Shown piece after piece: positions 30,671 through 42,765 of a stretch of 64,000 nt of DNA. Source of the stretch: Cohaesibacter haloalkalitolerans (GTDB lineage: Bacteria > Pseudomonadota > Alphaproteobacteria > Rhizobiales > Cohaesibacteraceae); the NCBI RefSeq assembly GCF_003574655.1, contig NZ_QNUM01000003.1, positions 558,001 through 622,000 on the forward strand, given 5' to 3'. The notes below the pieces were generated by a model. That model was not told the DNA's origin. It did not search any database and saw only the letters and a program-made list of their open reading frames with translations. Both the position numbers and the translations under genes were made by a program. Each line of letters opens with the position of its first letter. The stretch's first letter is position 1.

Positions 30671-33600
30671 TTATTCGGCAGGTTCCTTGGCCGACAGATC
30701 GGAGATCTGCGGGGTGTTGGTCAAAGACTGTGTTCTCTGGCGCTCTTCCAGAATGAGATCGTCGCGATGGGTAGCAACCCGACGCAGACCGGACATCACG
30801 CGGCCGGTACCAGCCGGAATGAGACGACCTACGATCACGTTTTCCTTCAGACCTTCCAGAGTATCGATCTTGCCCTGAACAGATGCTTCGGTCAGGACGC
30901 GTGTGGTTTCCTGGAAGGAAGCCGCCGAGATGAACGAACGGGTCTGCAAGCTTGCCTTGGTGATACCAAGCAGAACCGGCTTGCCCTTTGCCGGGGTTTT
31001 GCCTTCTGCAGCCAGACGTTCGTTTTCTTCTGCGAACTCCAGGCGATCGATATGTTCGCCCTGTAGGAAGTAGCTGTCGCCCTGATCTTCGATTTCGATC
31101 TTCTGCAGCATCTGGCGAACAATCACTTCGATGTGCTTGTCGTTGATGCCCACGCCCTGCAGACGGTAGACGTCCTGAATCTCGTTGACGAGATATTCGG
31201 CAAGAGCTGCAACGCCCTTGACGGCCAGAATGTCATGCGGCGCCGGGTTGCCATCGAGAATATAGTCACCCTTTTCAATGAAGTCGCCTTCCTGAAGATG
31301 GAAAGGACGTCCTTTCGGGATCAGATATTCAATTGGCTCGATCTTTTCATCAGCCGGCTCCAGAACGATGCGGCGCTTGTTCTTGTAGTCGCGACCGAAG
31401 CGGATGGTGCCATCATAATCGGCGATGACAGCGTGGTCCTTCGGACGGCGGGCTTCGAACAGTTCGGCAACGCGTGGCAGACCACCGGTGATGTCTTTCG
31501 TCTTGGCGCTTTCCATCGGGATACGAGCCAGAACGTCACCGGCAGAAACCTTCGTACCCGGCTGAACCGAGAGAATGGCCTCGACCTGGAGCATGTAACG
31601 GGCGTCGCCACCACGCGGCAGAGACTTGATAGCACCGCTGGAGTCCTTGACCGTGATCGCAGGCTTCATGTCTGCAGAACGCGGGTTGGAGCGCCAGTCG
31701 ATAACAACGCGCTTGGTGATACCGGTCGACTCGTCCGTCGCTTCGCTGACCGACAGGCCTTCGGCAACGTCTTCGAAGTCGATGACACCGTTCACTTCGC
31801 TCAGTACCGGACGGGTATACGGGTCCCATTCAGCCAGACGCTGGCCAGCCTTGACCTTGTCACCTTCGTCAACATGCAGGATCGTACCATAGGTGACCTT
31901 GTTGACAGACCGCTCATTGCCTTCTTCATCGATGATGGCAACGGAGACGTTCCGACCAAGGGTGATCAGCTTGCCTTCGGAGTTGCGAGCAACGTTGCGG
32001 TTGCGGATCTCGATCGTGCCTTCGAAGTTGGATTCGATGAACGAGCTGTCAACCACCTGTGCCGTACCACCAATGTGGAACGTACGCATGGTCAGCTGCG
32101 TGCCCGGCTCACCGATGGACTGGGCAGCGATAACGCCAACAGCCTCACCAATGTTGACTTCCGTCCCGCGAGCAAGGTCGCGACCGTAGCATGCCGCGCA
32201 AACACCGTTGCGGGAATGACAGGTCAGAACCGAGCGAACAGTAATGGACTGAAGACCACAGGTCTCGATTTCCTCAAGATGCTCTTCGGAAATGATCGAC
32301 CCCTTCGGAACGATGATTTCACCGGTCTTCGGATTGACAACATCCAGAGCAGCCGTGCGGCCCTTGGTACGGGTACCAAGCGTGGCAACAATCTGACCGG
32401 CGTCAACAATCGCGCGAACTTCCAGCCCCTCTTCGGAACCGCAATCGCGTTCGGTGATGATGCAGTCCTGAGCAACGTCCACCAGACGACGGGTCAGGTA
32501 ACCGGAGTTGGCCGTTTTCAGAGCCGTATCAGCCAGACCCTTACGGGCACCGTGTGTGGAGTTGAAGTATTCCATCACGGTAAGGCCTTCTTTGAAGTTC
32601 GAGATGATCGGTGTTTCGATAATCTCGCCCGAAGGCTTGGCCATGAGACCGCGCATACCTGCCAGCTGTTTCATCTGAGCCGGCGAACCACGAGCACCAG
32701 AGTGCGCCATCATGTAAACCGAGTTCATCGGCTTCTGACGCTTGGTCTCTTCATCATACTCGACGGCCTGAATGCGCTTCATCATTTCGTCAGCAACGCG
32801 GTCAGTACATTTCGCCCAGGCGTCAACAACCTTGTTGTATTTCTCGCCCTGCGTGATGAGACCGTCGTTATACTGGGTTTCGAATTCCTTGGCCATGGCG
32901 CTGGTCTCTTCGATAAGACCTGCCTTGGTTTCCGGAATAACCATGTCGTCCTTGCCGAAGGAAATACCGGCGCGGAAAGCACGGTTGAAGCCGAGGCCCA
33001 TGATCTTGTCGCAGAAGATGACCGTTTCCTTCTGACCACACGCCCGATAGACGAAATGGATCATCTTGGAAATTTCTTTCTTGGTCATCAGCTTGTTGCA
33101 AGCCTCAAAGGACACCTGCGGATGGCGCGGCAGAAGCTCACCAATCAGCATGCGGCCCGGAGTCGTCTCATAGATCTGCGAAACCGGATTGCCGTCCTCG
33201 TCGATGGTTTTGTAACGGCCCTTGATCTTGGCATGCAGCGTGACAGCCTTGGTTTCCAGCGCATGATGCAACTCGCCGATATCGGAGAACAACATCCCCT
33301 CACCCGGCTCGTTTTCATTCATGATGGACAGATAATAAAGACCAAGAACAATGTCCTGCGAAGGCACAATGATTGGTTCACCGTTGGCCGGATGCAGAAT
33401 GTTGTTGGTCGACATCATCAGCACACGGGCTTCCAGCTGGGCTTCCAGCGAAAGCGGCACGTGAACAGCCATCTGGTCACCGTCGAAGTCGGCGTTGAAG
33501 GCCGAGCAGACGAGCGGATGCAACTGAATGGCCTTGCCTTCAACCAGATGCGGTTCAAACGCCTGAATGCCCAGACGGTGCAGCGTAGGCGCACGGTTCA

Positions 33601-34873
33601 GCATCACCGGATGTTCACGGATAACCTCTTCCAGGATATCCCAGACTTCCGGCTTGGCCTTTTCAACCAGCTTCTTGGCCTGCTTGACGGTGGTCGAGTA
33701 GCCCTTGGCGTCCAGACGCGAATAGATGAACGGCTTGAACAGCTCAAGCGCCATTTTCTTCGGCAGACCGCACTGATGCAGCTTCAGTTCAGGACCCACG
33801 GTAATAACGGAACGACCGGAATAGTCGACGCGCTTGCCGAGCAGGTTCTGACGGAAACGGCCGTGCTTGCCCTTCAGCATGTCGGACAGTGACTTCAACG
33901 GACGCTTGTTGGCACCGGTGATGACGCGGCCACGACGACCGTTGTCGAACAGCGCATCAACAGATTCCTGCAACATGCGCTTTTCGTTGCGGATGATGAT
34001 ATCCGGCGCACGCAGTTCCATCAGACGCTTCAGACGGTTGTTACGGTTGATCACACGACGATAGAGATCGTTGAGGTCAGACGTGGCAAACCGGCCGCCA
34101 TCGAGCGGAACCAGAGGACGCAGATCGGGAGGAATGACCGGAATGACGGTCATGATCATCCATTCCGGACGGTTGCCGGACTCGATGAAGGCTTCTACGA
34201 TCTTCAGACGCTTGGCCAGCTTGATCGGCTTCAGGGATGAGGTGCTCTCAGCGATTTCCTGACGCAGTTTCTCGGAGATCTGTTCCAGATCGAGAGAAGC
34301 CAGAATTTCGCGGATCGCCTCGGCGCCGATCATGGCGGTGAAGGTATCCTCGCCATATTCGTCCTGAGCAATCATATACTCCTCTTCGGTGAGGAGCTGA
34401 TATTCCTTGAGCGGCGTCAGGCCCGGTTCAACAACGATATAGTTCTCGAAATAGAGAACGCGCTCAAGATCCTTGAGCGTCATGTCGAGCAGCTGGCCAA
34501 TACGGCTAGGAAGGGATTTCAGGAACCAGATGTGAGCAACGGGAGCTGCGAGTTCGATATGACCCATGCGTTCACGACGCACGCGGGACAGGGTGACCTC
34601 GACGCCACATTTTTCACAAATGATGCCCTTGTATTTCATGCGCTTGTACTTGCCGCACAAGCACTCATAGTCCTTGATCGGGCCAAAGATACGCGCACAG
34701 AAAAGACCATCACGCTCAGGCTTGAACGTACGATAGTTGATCGTTTCAGGCTTCTTGATTTCACCGAATGACCAGGAGAGAATTTTCTCCGGGCTCGCGA
34801 TGGAAACGCGAATCTGGTCGAAAGTCTGGGCCTGAGCCTGCGGACTGAAAAGATTCATGACCTCGTGGTTCAT
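30671..34873 (-). CDS. rpoC: RNA polymerase beta' subunit
   Basis: A 1400-residue beta' subunit. The zinc-binding segment [20 protein letters not shown] lies near residues 70-90, the catalytic magnesium loop [12 protein letters not shown] in the first half, the bridge helix and trigger loop region contain [20 protein letters not shown], and the second zinc site holds [14 protein letters not shown] and the GVCAACYG motif. The ATG at 34873 has an AAGAGGAGA site. It follows rpoB by 89 nt and ends with a strong terminator. Confidence 0.98.
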   Translation of the reverse strand: MNHEVMNLFSPQAQAQTFDQIRVSIASPEKILSWSFGEIKKPETINYRTFKPERDGLFCARIFGPIKDYECLCGKYKRMKYKGIICEKCGVEVTLSRVRRERMGHIELAAPVAHIWFLKSLPSRIGQLLDMTLKDLERVLYFENYIVVEPGLTPLKEYQLLTEEEYMIAQDEYGEDTFTAMIGAEAIREILASLDLEQISEKLRQEIAESTSSLKPIKLAKRLKIVEAFIESGNRPEWMIMTVIPVIPPDLRPLVPLDGGRFATSDLNDLYRRVINRNNRLKRLMELRAPDIIIRNEKRMLQESVDALFDNGRRGRVITGANKRPLKSLSDMLKGKHGRFRQNLLGKRVDYSGRSVITVGPELKLHQCGLPKKMALELFKPFIYSRLDAKGYSTTVKQAKKLVEKAKPEVWDILEEVIREHPVMLNRAPTLHRLGIQAFEPHLVEGKAIQLHPLVCSAFNADFDGDQMAVHVPLSLEAQLEARVLMMSTNNILHPANGEPIIVPSQDIVLGLYYLSIMNENEPGEGMLFSDIGELHHALETKAVTLHAKIKGRYKTIDEDGNPVSQIYETTPGRMLIGELLPRHPQVSFEACNKLMTKKEISKMIHFVYRACGQKETVIFCDKIMGLGFNRAFRAGISFGKDDMVIPETKAGLIEETSAMAKEFETQYNDGLITQGEKYNKVVDAWAKCTDRVADEMMKRIQAVEYDEETKRQKPMNSVYMMAHSGARGSPAQMKQLAGMRGLMAKPSGEIIETPIISNFKEGLTVMEYFNSTHGARKGLADTALKTANSGYLTRRLVDVAQDCIITERDCGSEEGLEVRAIVDAGQIVATLGTRTKGRTAALDVVNPKTGEIIVPKGSIISEEHLEEIETCGLQSITVRSVLTCHSRNGVCAACYGRDLARGTEVNIGEAVGVIAAQSIGEPGTQLTMRTFHIGGTAQVVDSSFIESNFEGTIEIRNRNVARNSEGKLITLGRNVSVAIIDEEGNERSVNKVTYGTILHVDEGDKVKAGQRLAEWDPYTRPVLSEVNGVIDFEDVAEGLSVSEATDESTGITKRVVIDWRSNPRSADMKPAITVKDSSGAIKSLPRGGDARYMLQVEAILSVQPGTKVSAGDVLARIPMESAKTKDITGGLPRVAELFEARRPKDHAVIADYDGTIRFGRDYKNKRRIVLEPADEKIEPIEYLIPKGRPFHLQEGDFIEKGDYILDGNPAPHDILAVKGVAALAEYLVNEIQDVYRLQGVGINDKHIEVIVRQMLQKIEIEDQGDSYFLQGEHIDRLEFAEENERLAAEGKTPAKGKPVLLGITKASLQTRSFISAASFQETTRVLTEASVQGKIDTLEGLKENVIVGRLIPAGTGRVMSGLRRVATHRDDLILEERQRTQSLTNTPQISDLSAKEPAE

Positions 34874-34962
34874 GGTGTCTCCTCTTGACGGTTAGACGGA
34901 TCGCAGGGCTTCCCCCCACGATCCGTTCCGAAATTTGCCTAGTTTGATTACTCGGGCGCTGC

Positions 34963-37900
34963 TTACTCTGCAGCGTCCGCAGGCGGCGTATCATTGGGTT
35001 CCAGATCGATCAGACGCTGGCTGTCTTCCAGCTCCATGTTCAGACCCAGAGACCGGATTTCCTTCACAAGAACGTTGAAGCTCTCCGGAATACCGGCTTC
35101 GAAGGTGTCATCACCCCGAACAATGGCTTCATAGACCTTGGTACGACCGGCAACGTCGTCCGACTTGACGGTGAGCATTTCCTGCAAGGTGTAGGCTGCG
35201 CCATAAGCTTCCAGAGCCCAGACCTCCATCTCACCGAAGCGCTGACCACCGAACTGGGCCTTACCACCAAGCGGCTGCTGGGTAACAAGACTGTATGGCC
35301 CGATGGAACGACCATGGATCTTCTCGTCGACCAGATGGTGCAGCTTGAGCATATAAATGTACCCAACCGTCACCTTGCGGTCAAACATCTCACCGGTACG
35401 ACCGTCATAGAGCTTGGACTGACCCGACATGTCGAGACCAGCCTGAACCAGCATATCATTGACGTCAGGCTCGCGAGCCCCGTCGAAGACCGGCGTTGCA
35501 ATGGAAACACCCTTGCGCAGCTGTTCGGCCATCTTGACGACACTGTCATCGTCATAATCATCGACATCAAGGTTCTTGCCGTTGTCGTGATAGACATCCT
35601 TCAGCTCAAGACGCAGCGGTTCAAGATTGCCCGACCGTCTGTATTCATCATACATCTTGCCGATCTTGTGACCCATGCCCGCACAGGCCCACCCCAGGTG
35701 GGTTTCAAGGATCTGACCGATGTTCATGCGCGACGGCACGCCCAGCGGGTTCAGAACGATGTCGACATGGGTGCCGTCTTCCAGATATGGCATGTCCTCG
35801 ATCGGGTTGATCTTGGATACCACACCCTTGTTACCATGACGGCCAGCCATCTTGTCACCCGGCTGAATCTTGCGCTTGATGGCAATGAAGACCTTGGCCA
35901 TTTTCATGACGCCCGGTGGCAGTTCATCCCCGCGCTGCAGCTTCTCGACCTTGTCGATGAAACGCTGCTCAAGACGCTTGCGGCTTTCGTCATACTGATT
36001 GCGCAGAGCTTCGATCTCGCCCATCAGCTTGTCGTCTTCGACGGCAAACAGCCACCACTGGCTGCGCGGATATTCGGCCATTTCCGAGTTGGAAATGGTA
36101 GTATCCTTGCGGAAGCCCTTGGGACCGGCCGTCCCGACATTACCGTTCAGCATGTCGGCAAGACGACCATAGACGTTGCGGTCCAGAATGGCCTGCTCGT
36201 CATCACGGTCTTTTGCCAGACGCTCGATTTCCTCGCGCTCGATGGACATCGCGCGCTCGTCTTTTTCGATGCCGTGACGGTTGAAGACACGAACTTCAAC
36301 AACGGTACCAAAGGTTCCCGGAGGCATGCGGAGCGAGGTGTCGCGAACGTCGGAAGCCTTTTCACCGAAGATAGCACGCAGAAGCTTTTCTTCCGGCGTC
36401 ATCGGGCTTTCGCCCTTCGGCGTGATCTTGCCGACAAGAATGTCGCCCGGCTTCACTTCGGCACCGATGTAGGTGATGCCAGCTTCGTCTAGGTTCTTGA
36501 GCGATTCTTCCGACACGTTCGGAATATCGCGCGTGATTTCTTCCGGCCCGAGCTTGGTGTCGCGTGCCATCACTTCGAATTCCTCGAGGTGAATCGAGGT
36601 GAAGATATCCTCTTTCACGATACGCTCGGAAAGCAGGATGGAGTCTTCGAAGTTGTAGCCGTTCCATGGCATGAAGGCCACGAGAACGTTGCGGCCCAGC
36701 GCCAGATCACCAAGATCCGTGGACGGACCGTCAGCAATGATCTCACCCTTCTGCACCAGATCGCCAACGGCAACCAGCGGGCGCTGGTTGATACAGGTCG
36801 ACTGGTTCGAACGCTGGAACTTGGCCAGACGGTAGATGTCAACACCTGACTTGCGCGGATCGATGTCTTCGGTTGCCCGGATAACGATACGGGTCGAATC
36901 CACCTGATCAACAATACCGGTACGTGTTGCAGCGATGGCAGCACCGGAGTCGCGAGCCACAACCGGCTCCATGCCCGTTCCAACGAACGGAGCCTCGGCG
37001 CGGACAAGCGGCACGGCCTGACGCTGCATGTTCGAGCCCATCAGGGCGCGGTTGGCGTCATCGTTCTCAAGGAACGGAATGAGCGCCGCAGCAACGGACA
37101 CCAGCTGTTTCGGCGAAACGTCCATGAAGTCAACGCGTTCGATCGGAACGTTCATCACTTCGCCGGCGTGGCGGCAGATGGCCGTTTCCTCAACAAAGCT
37201 GCCTTCAGCCGTTAGGGCAACGTTGGCCTGTGCGACATAGTGTTTGGCCTCTTCCATGGCAGAAAGATAGACAACATCATTGGTCACACGACCATCGATG
37301 ACCTTCCGATAAGGTGCTTCGATGAAACCGTACTTGTTGACGCGGGCAAAAGTTGCCAGCGAGTTGATCAGACCGATGTTCGGACCTTCAGGCGTTTCAA
37401 TCGGACAGATACGACCGTAGTGGGTCGGATGCACGTCACGAACCTCAAAGCCCGCACGCTCGCGGGTCAGACCACCAGGGCCCAACGCAGACAGACGACG
37501 CTTGTGCGTAATCTCGGAGAGCGGGTTGTTCTGGTCCATGAACTGGCTGAGCTGCGACGATCCGAAGAACTCGCGAACCGCAGCAGCGGCCGGCTTCGCA
37601 TTGATCAGATCCTGCGGCATGACCGTGTCGATTTCGATCGAGGACATACGTTCCTTGATCGCACGTTCCATGCGCAGAAGACCGATGCGATACTGGTTTT
37701 CCATCAGTTCGCCAACGGAACGCACACGACGGTTGCCAAGGTTATCGATGTCGTCGATTTCGCCCTTGCCATCACGCAGATCAAGCAGGGTACGAATAAC
37801 TTCTACAATGTCTTCCTTGCGCAGGATGCGCACCGTGTCGGCAACATCGAGGTCCATGCGCATGTTCATCTTCACGCGACCAACCGCAGAAAGATCATAG

Positions 37901-39105
37901 CGCTCGGCATCGAAGAACAGCGATTCGAACATCGCTTCAGCGGTTTCGATGGTCGGCGGTTCACCAGGACGCATCACACGATAGATGTCGAACAGCGCAG
38001 ATTCACGGCTGCTGTTCTTGTCGACAGCAAGCGTGTTGCGGATGTACGGACCAACGGTGACGTGGTCGATGTTGAGAACGGAGATTTCCTCGAAAGAGGC
38101 ATCCTTGAGAACGCCAAGCACCTTCTCGTCGATCTCGTCACCAGCTTCGGCAAAGATCTCGCCCGAGGTGTAGCTCACGGCATCTTCAGCAAGATACTTG
38201 CCGTAGAAATCCTCGTCGGTGACCTTGAGATACTTGAGGCCGGTTTCTTCCAGCTTCTTGATCTGGCGAACCGTCAGCTTCTTGCCAGCCTCGAAAACCA
38301 CTTCGCCGGTTTCGGCGTTGATCAGGTCGGTATCCGGCTTGGATCCTTTGAGAGCGCTCGGATTGAAGGCCACGCGCCAGTCATTGCCGTCGCGCTGATA
38401 GGAGATCTTTTCGTAATAGGTATCGAGAATCTCTTCCGTGTCTAGGCCGAGTGCGAACAGCAGGCTGGATACAGGGATCTTGCGACGACGGTCGATACGG
38501 GCATACACAACATCCTTCGCATCGAATTCGATATCGAGCCAGGAGCCGCGATAAGGAATGATGCGGGCGGCAAACAGCAGTTTGCCCGAAGAATGGCTCT
38601 TGCCCTTGTCATGATCGAAGAACACGCCAGGAGAGCGGTGCATCTGGGAAACGATGACACGCTCGGTACCATTGACGATGAAGGTACCTTTGTCCGTCAT
38701 GAGCGGCATATCGCCCATGTAGACATCCTGTTCCTTGATATCCTTGACCGACTTGGCGCCGGTATCCTCATCCACCTCGAAGACGATCAGACGCAGGGTC
38801 AGCTTCAGCGGAGCGGAATAGGTCATGCCGCGCATACGACACTCTTCAGTGTCATATTTCGGCGCCTCGAATTCGTAACGGACAAATTCCAGCTGCGAGG
38901 CGCCGGAAAAATCCGTGATTGGGAACACAGAAGAAAATACCGCTTGGAGACCTTCATCAAGGCGTCCAGAGGCGGGTTCTTCTACTTGCAGGAACTGGTC
39001 GTAAGAAGCTTTCTGCACCTCGATGAGGTTTGGCATCTCTGCCACTTCTTTAATATGACCGAAGTATTTTCTTAAACGTTTGCGACCGGAAAACGTCTGA
39101 GCCAT
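34963..39105 (-). CDS. rpoB: RNA polymerase beta subunit
   Basis: A 1380-residue beta subunit. The rifampicin region is visible as [20 protein letters not shown], followed by [20 protein letters not shown], with wild-type Gln, Asp, His and Ser at the usual resistance positions. Further motifs are [20 protein letters not shown] and [20 protein letters not shown] near the C-terminus. GAGGAG precedes the ATG. It is separated from rplL by 156 nt containing two hairpins. Confidence 0.98.
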   Translation of the reverse strand: MAQTFSGRKRLRKYFGHIKEVAEMPNLIEVQKASYDQFLQVEEPASGRLDEGLQAVFSSVFPITDFSGASQLEFVRYEFEAPKYDTEECRMRGMTYSAPLKLTLRLIVFEVDEDTGAKSVKDIKEQDVYMGDMPLMTDKGTFIVNGTERVIVSQMHRSPGVFFDHDKGKSHSSGKLLFAARIIPYRGSWLDIEFDAKDVVYARIDRRRKIPVSSLLFALGLDTEEILDTYYEKISYQRDGNDWRVAFNPSALKGSKPDTDLINAETGEVVFEAGKKLTVRQIKKLEETGLKYLKVTDEDFYGKYLAEDAVSYTSGEIFAEAGDEIDEKVLGVLKDASFEEISVLNIDHVTVGPYIRNTLAVDKNSSRESALFDIYRVMRPGEPPTIETAEAMFESLFFDAERYDLSAVGRVKMNMRMDLDVADTVRILRKEDIVEVIRTLLDLRDGKGEIDDIDNLGNRRVRSVGELMENQYRIGLLRMERAIKERMSSIEIDTVMPQDLINAKPAAAAVREFFGSSQLSQFMDQNNPLSEITHKRRLSALGPGGLTRERAGFEVRDVHPTHYGRICPIETPEGPNIGLINSLATFARVNKYGFIEAPYRKVIDGRVTNDVVYLSAMEEAKHYVAQANVALTAEGSFVEETAICRHAGEVMNVPIERVDFMDVSPKQLVSVAAALIPFLENDDANRALMGSNMQRQAVPLVRAEAPFVGTGMEPVVARDSGAAIAATRTGIVDQVDSTRIVIRATEDIDPRKSGVDIYRLAKFQRSNQSTCINQRPLVAVGDLVQKGEIIADGPSTDLGDLALGRNVLVAFMPWNGYNFEDSILLSERIVKEDIFTSIHLEEFEVMARDTKLGPEEITRDIPNVSEESLKNLDEAGITYIGAEVKPGDILVGKITPKGESPMTPEEKLLRAIFGEKASDVRDTSLRMPPGTFGTVVEVRVFNRHGIEKDERAMSIEREEIERLAKDRDDEQAILDRNVYGRLADMLNGNVGTAGPKGFRKDTTISNSEMAEYPRSQWWLFAVEDDKLMGEIEALRNQYDESRKRLEQRFIDKVEKLQRGDELPPGVMKMAKVFIAIKRKIQPGDKMAGRHGNKGVVSKINPIEDMPYLEDGTHVDIVLNPLGVPSRMNIGQILETHLGWACAGMGHKIGKMYDEYRRSGNLEPLRLELKDVYHDNGKNLDVDDYDDDSVVKMAEQLRKGVSIATPVFDGAREPDVNDMLVQAGLDMSGQSKLYDGRTGEMFDRKVTVGYIYMLKLHHLVDEKIHGRSIGPYSLVTQQPLGGKAQFGGQRFGEMEVWALEAYGAAYTLQEMLTVKSDDVAGRTKVYEAIVRGDDTFEAGIPESFNVLVKEIRSLGLNMELEDSQRLIDLEPNDTPPADAAE

Positions 39106-39171
39106 CGTCGCTCCTCGTCTCGCTCAATGGGCGGTTGACCAAAAAGCCCGTCACAGGATTGTGCAGGCTCT

Positions 39172-39197
39172 TGAGAAAAACGCCCTAATTAAAGGGC
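39172..39197 (-). terminator. Attenuator-like terminator between rplL and rpoB
   Basis: On the minus strand GCCCT...AGGGC (39197-39193, 39186-39182) is followed by GTTTTTCTC. The stem is short, which suggests partial rather than full termination, in keeping with the higher need for L7/L12 than for RNA polymerase. Confidence 0.55.
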
Positions 39198-39214
39198 ACC
39201 TGATTTTCAAAGCA

Positions 39215-39243
39215 AATTTCGGGGGAATCACTCCCCCGAAATT
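39215..39243 (-). other. 11-bp hairpin in rplL-rpoB spacer
   Basis: A perfect inverted repeat AATTTCGGGGG (39215-39225) and CCCCCGAAATT (39233-39243) with a 7-nt loop, 19 nt after the rplL stop. It lacks a following T-run and may be a processing site or 3'-end stabiliser of the L10-L7/L12 message. Confidence 0.6.
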
Positions 39244-39261
39244 CTATATAAGGTCTAGACC

Positions 39262-39636
39262 TTATTTCAATTCGACGGTAGCGCCAGCTTCTTCGAGCTT
39301 CTTCTTCAGCTCTTCAGCTTCTGCCTTGTCTACGCCTTCTTTAACCGGCTTCGGAGCACCTTCTACGAGCTCTTTAGCTTCTTTCAGGCCAAGACCGGTG
39401 ATGCCGCGAACTTCCTTGATGACGTTGATTTTCTTGTCGCCGGCAGAAGCCAGGATCACGTCAAATTCGGTTTTTTCTTCAGCAGCTTCAGCAACAGCAG
39501 CGCCAGCTACAGCAGCAACAGCTACAGGAGCAGCAGCAGATACGCCCCATGTTTCTTCGAGCATTTTGGACAGTTCTGCAGCTTCCATAACGGTCAGTGC
39601 AGAGAGTTCTTCTACGAGCTTAGCAAGATCAGCCAT
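39262..39636 (-). CDS. rplL: 50S ribosomal protein L7/L12
   Basis: A 124-residue stalk protein present in several copies per ribosome, which recruits translation GTPases. The N-terminal dimerisation helix ([20 protein letters not shown]), an alanine-rich hinge near residues 35-55 and the C-terminal globular domain ([20 protein letters not shown], then [13 protein letters not shown]) are all present. It follows rplJ by 54 nt. Confidence 0.98.
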   Translation of the reverse strand: MADLAKLVEELSALTVMEAAELSKMLEETWGVSAAAPVAVAAVAGAAVAEAAEEKTEFDVILASAGDKKINVIKEVRGITGLGLKEAKELVEGAPKPVKEGVDKAEAEELKKKLEEAGATVELK

Positions 39637-39690
39637 CGTATTGTTTCCTGTTGGTACGAACCTAAATTACAAATGTTTTTGAGAACGGCC

Positions 39691-40209
39691 TTATGCCGCT
39701 TCGTCCTTCTTGGCATAGGCGCCGAATACACGCGCGAGCTGTCCGCCCGGGGCCTGCAGAACCTGAGCAATTTTCGTTGCAGGTGCCTGAAGCACACCAA
39801 CGATCTTGCCGCGAAGTTCATCAAGCGACGGCATGGTAGCAAGTACATTCACGCCCGCGGTATCGAGAATAGTGGACCCCATGGCACCACCGAGAATAAC
39901 GAGCTTGTCGTTTTTCTTGGCAAATTCCGAGGCCACCTTCGGTGCTGCTACCGGATCGCCAGAAGTGGCGATCAGGGTCTGGCCTGTAAACAGGTCAGAA
40001 ATCGGCTCAGCGTCCGTGCCTTGAAGAGCGAGCTTGACAAGACGGTTCTTGGCAACCTGCACTGATGCACCAGCTTCACGCATTTGAGCGCGAAGAGCTG
40101 TCATTTCTGCAACAGTGAGGCCAGCATAGTGAGCAACGACCACAACCTCGGCGCTTTTCAGCGTTTCGTGAAGGGACGTAACAGCAAGTTGCTTTTCCGC
40201 TCTATCCAA
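39691..40209 (-). CDS. rplJ: 50S ribosomal protein L10 (TTG start)
   Basis: A 172-residue L10 that anchors L7/L12 and autoregulates its operon. I place the start at the TTG at 40209: it gives the family N-terminus (M)[20 protein letters not shown], has GGAGAGAAGG just upstream, and produces the usual alphaproteobacterial length. An ATG 69 nt further upstream would add a non-conserved extension lying in the leader. Conserved [20 protein letters not shown] and [11 protein letters not shown] follow. The C-terminal helix ending [15 protein letters not shown] binds L7/L12. Confidence 0.95.
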   Translation of the reverse strand: MDRAEKQLAVTSLHETLKSAEVVVVAHYAGLTVAEMTALRAQMREAGASVQVAKNRLVKLALQGTDAEPISDLFTGQTLIATSGDPVAAPKVASEFAKKNDKLVILGGAMGSTILDTAGVNVLATMPSLDELRGKIVGVLQAPATKIAQVLQAPGGQLARVFGAYAKKDEAA

Positions 40210-40379
40210 TGCCTTCTCTCCAGTTACCGGCCCATTCCTTGCGGAAAGAAACCGGAGGTTACACTTGACCAGATCCACTTGACTACAAGAGCAAGGAGTC
40301 CTGGCACGAAGGGACCTGTCCTCCTCGCCTCAATTGACCAGCAAAATCGGCAAGCATAGGTTCGAACCAAACTGACATT

Positions 40380-40485
40380 TGAAATGTCAAATCAGTTCCA
40401 CCCCATCTGTGCAGGCTATTAAGTCCGTCACCGAAACAACAGACCCCTGCAGTCTTGGACAGGTGTCTGACCATAGTCAGACATC
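40380..40485 (-). promoter_or_regulatory. L10 leader (autoregulatory mRNA element)
   Basis: Within the 321-nt rplA-rplJ gap. On the minus strand an 8-bp TGTCTGAC/GTCAGACA hairpin with a tetraloop (40483-40476, 40471-40464) is followed by CTGCAGG pairing with CCTGCA (40451-40446 and 40415-40410) around a GGTGACGGAC arm, closing with CAGATGGGGTGGA. Arrangement and position match the L10-L12 binding leader known upstream of rplJ. A GACATTT/AAATGTC hairpin at 40374-40388 follows. The assignment rests on recalled family features, not a covariance search. Confidence 0.6.
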
Positions 40486-40530
40486 CCCCCGACAAGAATC
40501 GGGAGGAATCACGTTTGACTTCTAGTCGGT

Positions 40531-41223
40531 TTACTCGACAGAAGCAAGATCTACAGTCAGCCCAGGCCCCATGGTGGAGGACAGAGACATTTTCTGCATG
40601 TAAGTACCTTTGGCACCTGCCGGTTTCGCCTTAGAAACCGCAGAAACAAAGGCTTTGATGTTATCCACAAGGGCAGCTTCATCGAAGCTTACCTTGCCAA
40701 CACCGCCATGAACGATACCGGCTTTTTCAACACGAAATTCAACAGAACCACCTTTGGAGTCCTTGACAGCCTGAGCAACGTCAGGGGTCACGGTACCAAC
40801 TTTCGGGTTCGGCATCATTCCGCGTGGGCCGAGAACCTTACCAAGACGACCAACCAGCGGCATCATGTCCGGGGACGCAATGCAGCGGTCGAAATCGATC
40901 TTGCCGCCCTGAACGATCTCGACGAGATCTTCAGCACCAACGATATCAGCACCGGCAGCCTTGGCTTCTTCAGCCTTGTCGCCACGTGCAAAAACTGCAA
41001 CGCGAACGGTTTTACCGGTACCGGCAGGCAGCTGACATACGCCACGAACCATCTGGTCGGCATGACGCGGGTCAACACCCAGGTTGAGAGCAACTTCGAC
41101 AGTCTCGTCAAATTTCGTAGAAGAGGCTTCCTTGATCAGTTTAACGGCATCTGCAAGAGCATAGGTTGCAGTGGCATCAACTTTTTCGCGCGCAGCGCGG
41201 ATACGTTTTCCGACTTTAGCCAT
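40531..41223 (-). CDS. rplA: 50S ribosomal protein L1
   Basis: A 230-residue L1 at the E-site stalk; in many bacteria it represses the rplKA message. Motifs: [40 protein letters not shown]-like segment (here [20 protein letters not shown]), [20 protein letters not shown], and [20 protein letters not shown] at the end. Six nucleotides after rplK. Confidence 0.98.
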   Translation of the reverse strand: MAKVGKRIRAAREKVDATATYALADAVKLIKEASSTKFDETVEVALNLGVDPRHADQMVRGVCQLPAGTGKTVRVAVFARGDKAEEAKAAGADIVGAEDLVEIVQGGKIDFDRCIASPDMMPLVGRLGKVLGPRGMMPNPKVGTVTPDVAQAVKDSKGGSVEFRVEKAGIVHGGVGKVSFDEAALVDNIKAFVSAVSKAKPAGAKGTYMQKMSLSSTMGPGLTVDLASVE

Positions 41224-41229
41224 TGACCG

Positions 41230-41658
41230 TTACCCCACTACCTCAATACCCATAGAACGGGCGGTGCCTTCAATCTGAAGCATGGCTGCTTCAACGTCGT
41301 TGGCGTTCAGGTCTTTCATCTTCACTTCCGCGATTTCACGAACCTGAGCCGAGGTCAGTTTGCCAGCAACATCACGACCTGGAGCCTTGGAGCCGCTCTT
41401 CAGACCAGCAGCCTTCTTGATCAGGAAGGATGCAGGAGGAGTCTTCATCTCGAAGGTGAAGGACTTGTCCTGATAAATGGTCAGAACAACCGGAATCGGC
41501 TGGCCCTTTTCCATTTCCTGGGTCTTGGCGTTGAACGCCTTGCAGAATTCCATGATGTTGAGGCCGCGCTGACCGAGAGCGGGACCAATCGGAGGAGACG
41601 GGTTAGCGGCCCCTGCCGGCACCTGAAGCTTCAGGTAGCCCATAATTTTCTTTGCCAT
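41230..41658 (-). CDS. rplK: 50S ribosomal protein L11
   Basis: A 142-residue L11 of the GTPase centre and thiostrepton site. [20 protein letters not shown] followed by [16 protein letters not shown] is diagnostic, and the C domain has [20 protein letters not shown] then [21 protein letters not shown] site precedes the ATG. The 191-nt gap before it (41659-41849) contains an 8-bp long-range repeat CGATCTCC/GGAGATCG that may belong to a leader. Confidence 0.98.
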   Translation of the reverse strand: MAKKIMGYLKLQVPAGAANPSPPIGPALGQRGLNIMEFCKAFNAKTQEMEKGQPIPVVLTIYQDKSFTFEMKTPPASFLIKKAAGLKSGSKAPGRDVAGKLTSAQVREIAEVKMKDLNANDVEAAMLQIEGTARSMGIEVVG

Positions 41659-41849
41659 TTTCTTTCCCTAACGCCCCGAAGGGCTCTGTTAGACATACGA
41701 AAGTCGCGCGGTCAGATCGTCCCGTTTGCCTGGCTAGCAAACCGATCTCCCGCACGAATGAAGGCATCCATACCAAGTACGAAATGCCAAATAGGCAACA
41801 GCGCTCCCCTTCCCTTCAATCGAAAAGAAGGAGATCGTTGCAGCCGAAA

Positions 41850-42389
41850 TCAGAGTTTATCAACCTGATTATAATCAAGCTCGACCGGAGTCGCGCGTCC
41901 AAAGATGGACACGGTCACTTTCAGACGTGCACGTTCTTCGTCCACCTCTTCCACAAGCCCGTTGAAGGAAGCAAACGGCCCATCGGAAACCCGAACCTGT
42001 TCGCCAACCTCGAATGTAACAGTCGGCAGCGGCTTCTGGACACCATCCTCAACCTGCGACATCAAACGCTCGGCCTCGGCGTTGGAAATCGGCATCGGCT
42101 TGTTGTCGGAACCAAGAAAACCGGTAACCTTAGGCGTATTCTTGATCAGGTGATAGGCATCATCCGTCATCGCCATCTTCACCAGAACATAGCCCGGGAA
42201 AAACTTGCGTTCAGATTCGACCTTGCGCCCGCGCCGCACTTCGACAAATTTCTCGGTCGGCACCAGAATTTCATCAAACAGGTCACTCAGCCCGGTCTGC
42301 ACGGCCTTCTGGCGAATGTCCTCTGCCACCTTCTTTTCAAAGTTCGAATAGGCGTGAACGATATACCACCGTTTTGGTTTCGTCGTCAT
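41850..42389 (-). CDS. nusG: Transcription termination/antitermination factor NusG
   Basis: A 179-residue NusG. The N-terminal NGN domain starts KRWYIVHAYSNFEKKVAEDI and has RKFFPGYVLVKMAMTDDAYH; the C-terminal KOW domain contains VGEQVRVSDGPFASFNGLVE, which contacts S10 or Rho. GGAGGATAGG lies upstream, overlapping the secE stop area; 6 nt separate the two genes. Confidence 0.97.
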   Translation of the reverse strand: MTTKPKRWYIVHAYSNFEKKVAEDIRQKAVQTGLSDLFDEILVPTEKFVEVRRGRKVESERKFFPGYVLVKMAMTDDAYHLIKNTPKVTGFLGSDNKPMPISNAEAERLMSQVEDGVQKPLPTVTFEVGEQVRVSDGPFASFNGLVEEVDEERARLKVTVSIFGRATPVELDYNQVDKL

Positions 42390-42395
42390 ATTATC

Positions 42396-42593
42396 CTATC
42401 CTCCCAGATTGATGATGTAGCTCACGCCGAGACTCATGATCTGGTCGGCAAGCAGGAAGAATGTCGAAGCCAGCACCACCATCACAAACACCATCAGAGT
42501 CGTAATTGCCGTTTCCTTCCGGGTCGGCCAGGTAATTTTGGCTGCCTCGGACCGGACTTGCTGCAAAAAGGTAAAAGGGTTTGTTTTGGCCAT
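42396..42593 (-). CDS. secE: Preprotein translocase subunit SecE
   Basis: A 65-residue single-span SecE. The cytosolic amphipathic segment NPFTFLQQVRSEAAKITWPT, which clamps SecY, precedes one transmembrane helix (about residues 32-52). The ATG at 42593 gives the family N-terminus MAKTNPF; a GTG 12 nt upstream is an alternative. The standard bacterial order trpT-secE-nusG is kept. Confidence 0.95.
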   Translation of the reverse strand: MAKTNPFTFLQQVRSEAAKITWPTRKETAITTLMVFVMVVLASTFFLLADQIMSLGVSYIINLGG

Positions 42594-42689
42594 CAATCCG
42601 CTCACATATAATAACGCGCGGAACAGGTTCCGCGCGTTCGGAGATTTTCACCATATATATTATCTTCTGCACAAAGATCAAGCACGAAT

Positions 42690-42765
42690 TGGCAGGGGCG
42701 GAGGGACTCGAACCCCCGACCCTCGGTTTTGGAGACCGATGCTCTACCAGCTGAGCTACACCCCT
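42690..42765 (-). tRNA. tRNA-Trp (CCA anticodon)
   Basis: The minus strand folds into a 76-nt cloverleaf: acceptor AGGGGTG/CGCCCCT, D arm GCTCAGCTGGTAGAGC, anticodon arm CGGTCTCCAAAACCG with anticodon CCA, T arm GGGTTCGAGTCCC, discriminator G, and an encoded CCA end. It sits just upstream of secE, its usual neighbour. Confidence 0.97.

Noticed and set aside
31133-33892. 919-codon open frame on the plus strand
   Set aside because: Lies entirely opposite rpoC; its length follows from the codon bias of the real gene and the protein has no recognisable domain.
40210-40278. 23-residue N-terminal extension of L10
   Set aside because: Not conserved in L10 and lies in the leader; the TTG at 40209 has the ribosome site.
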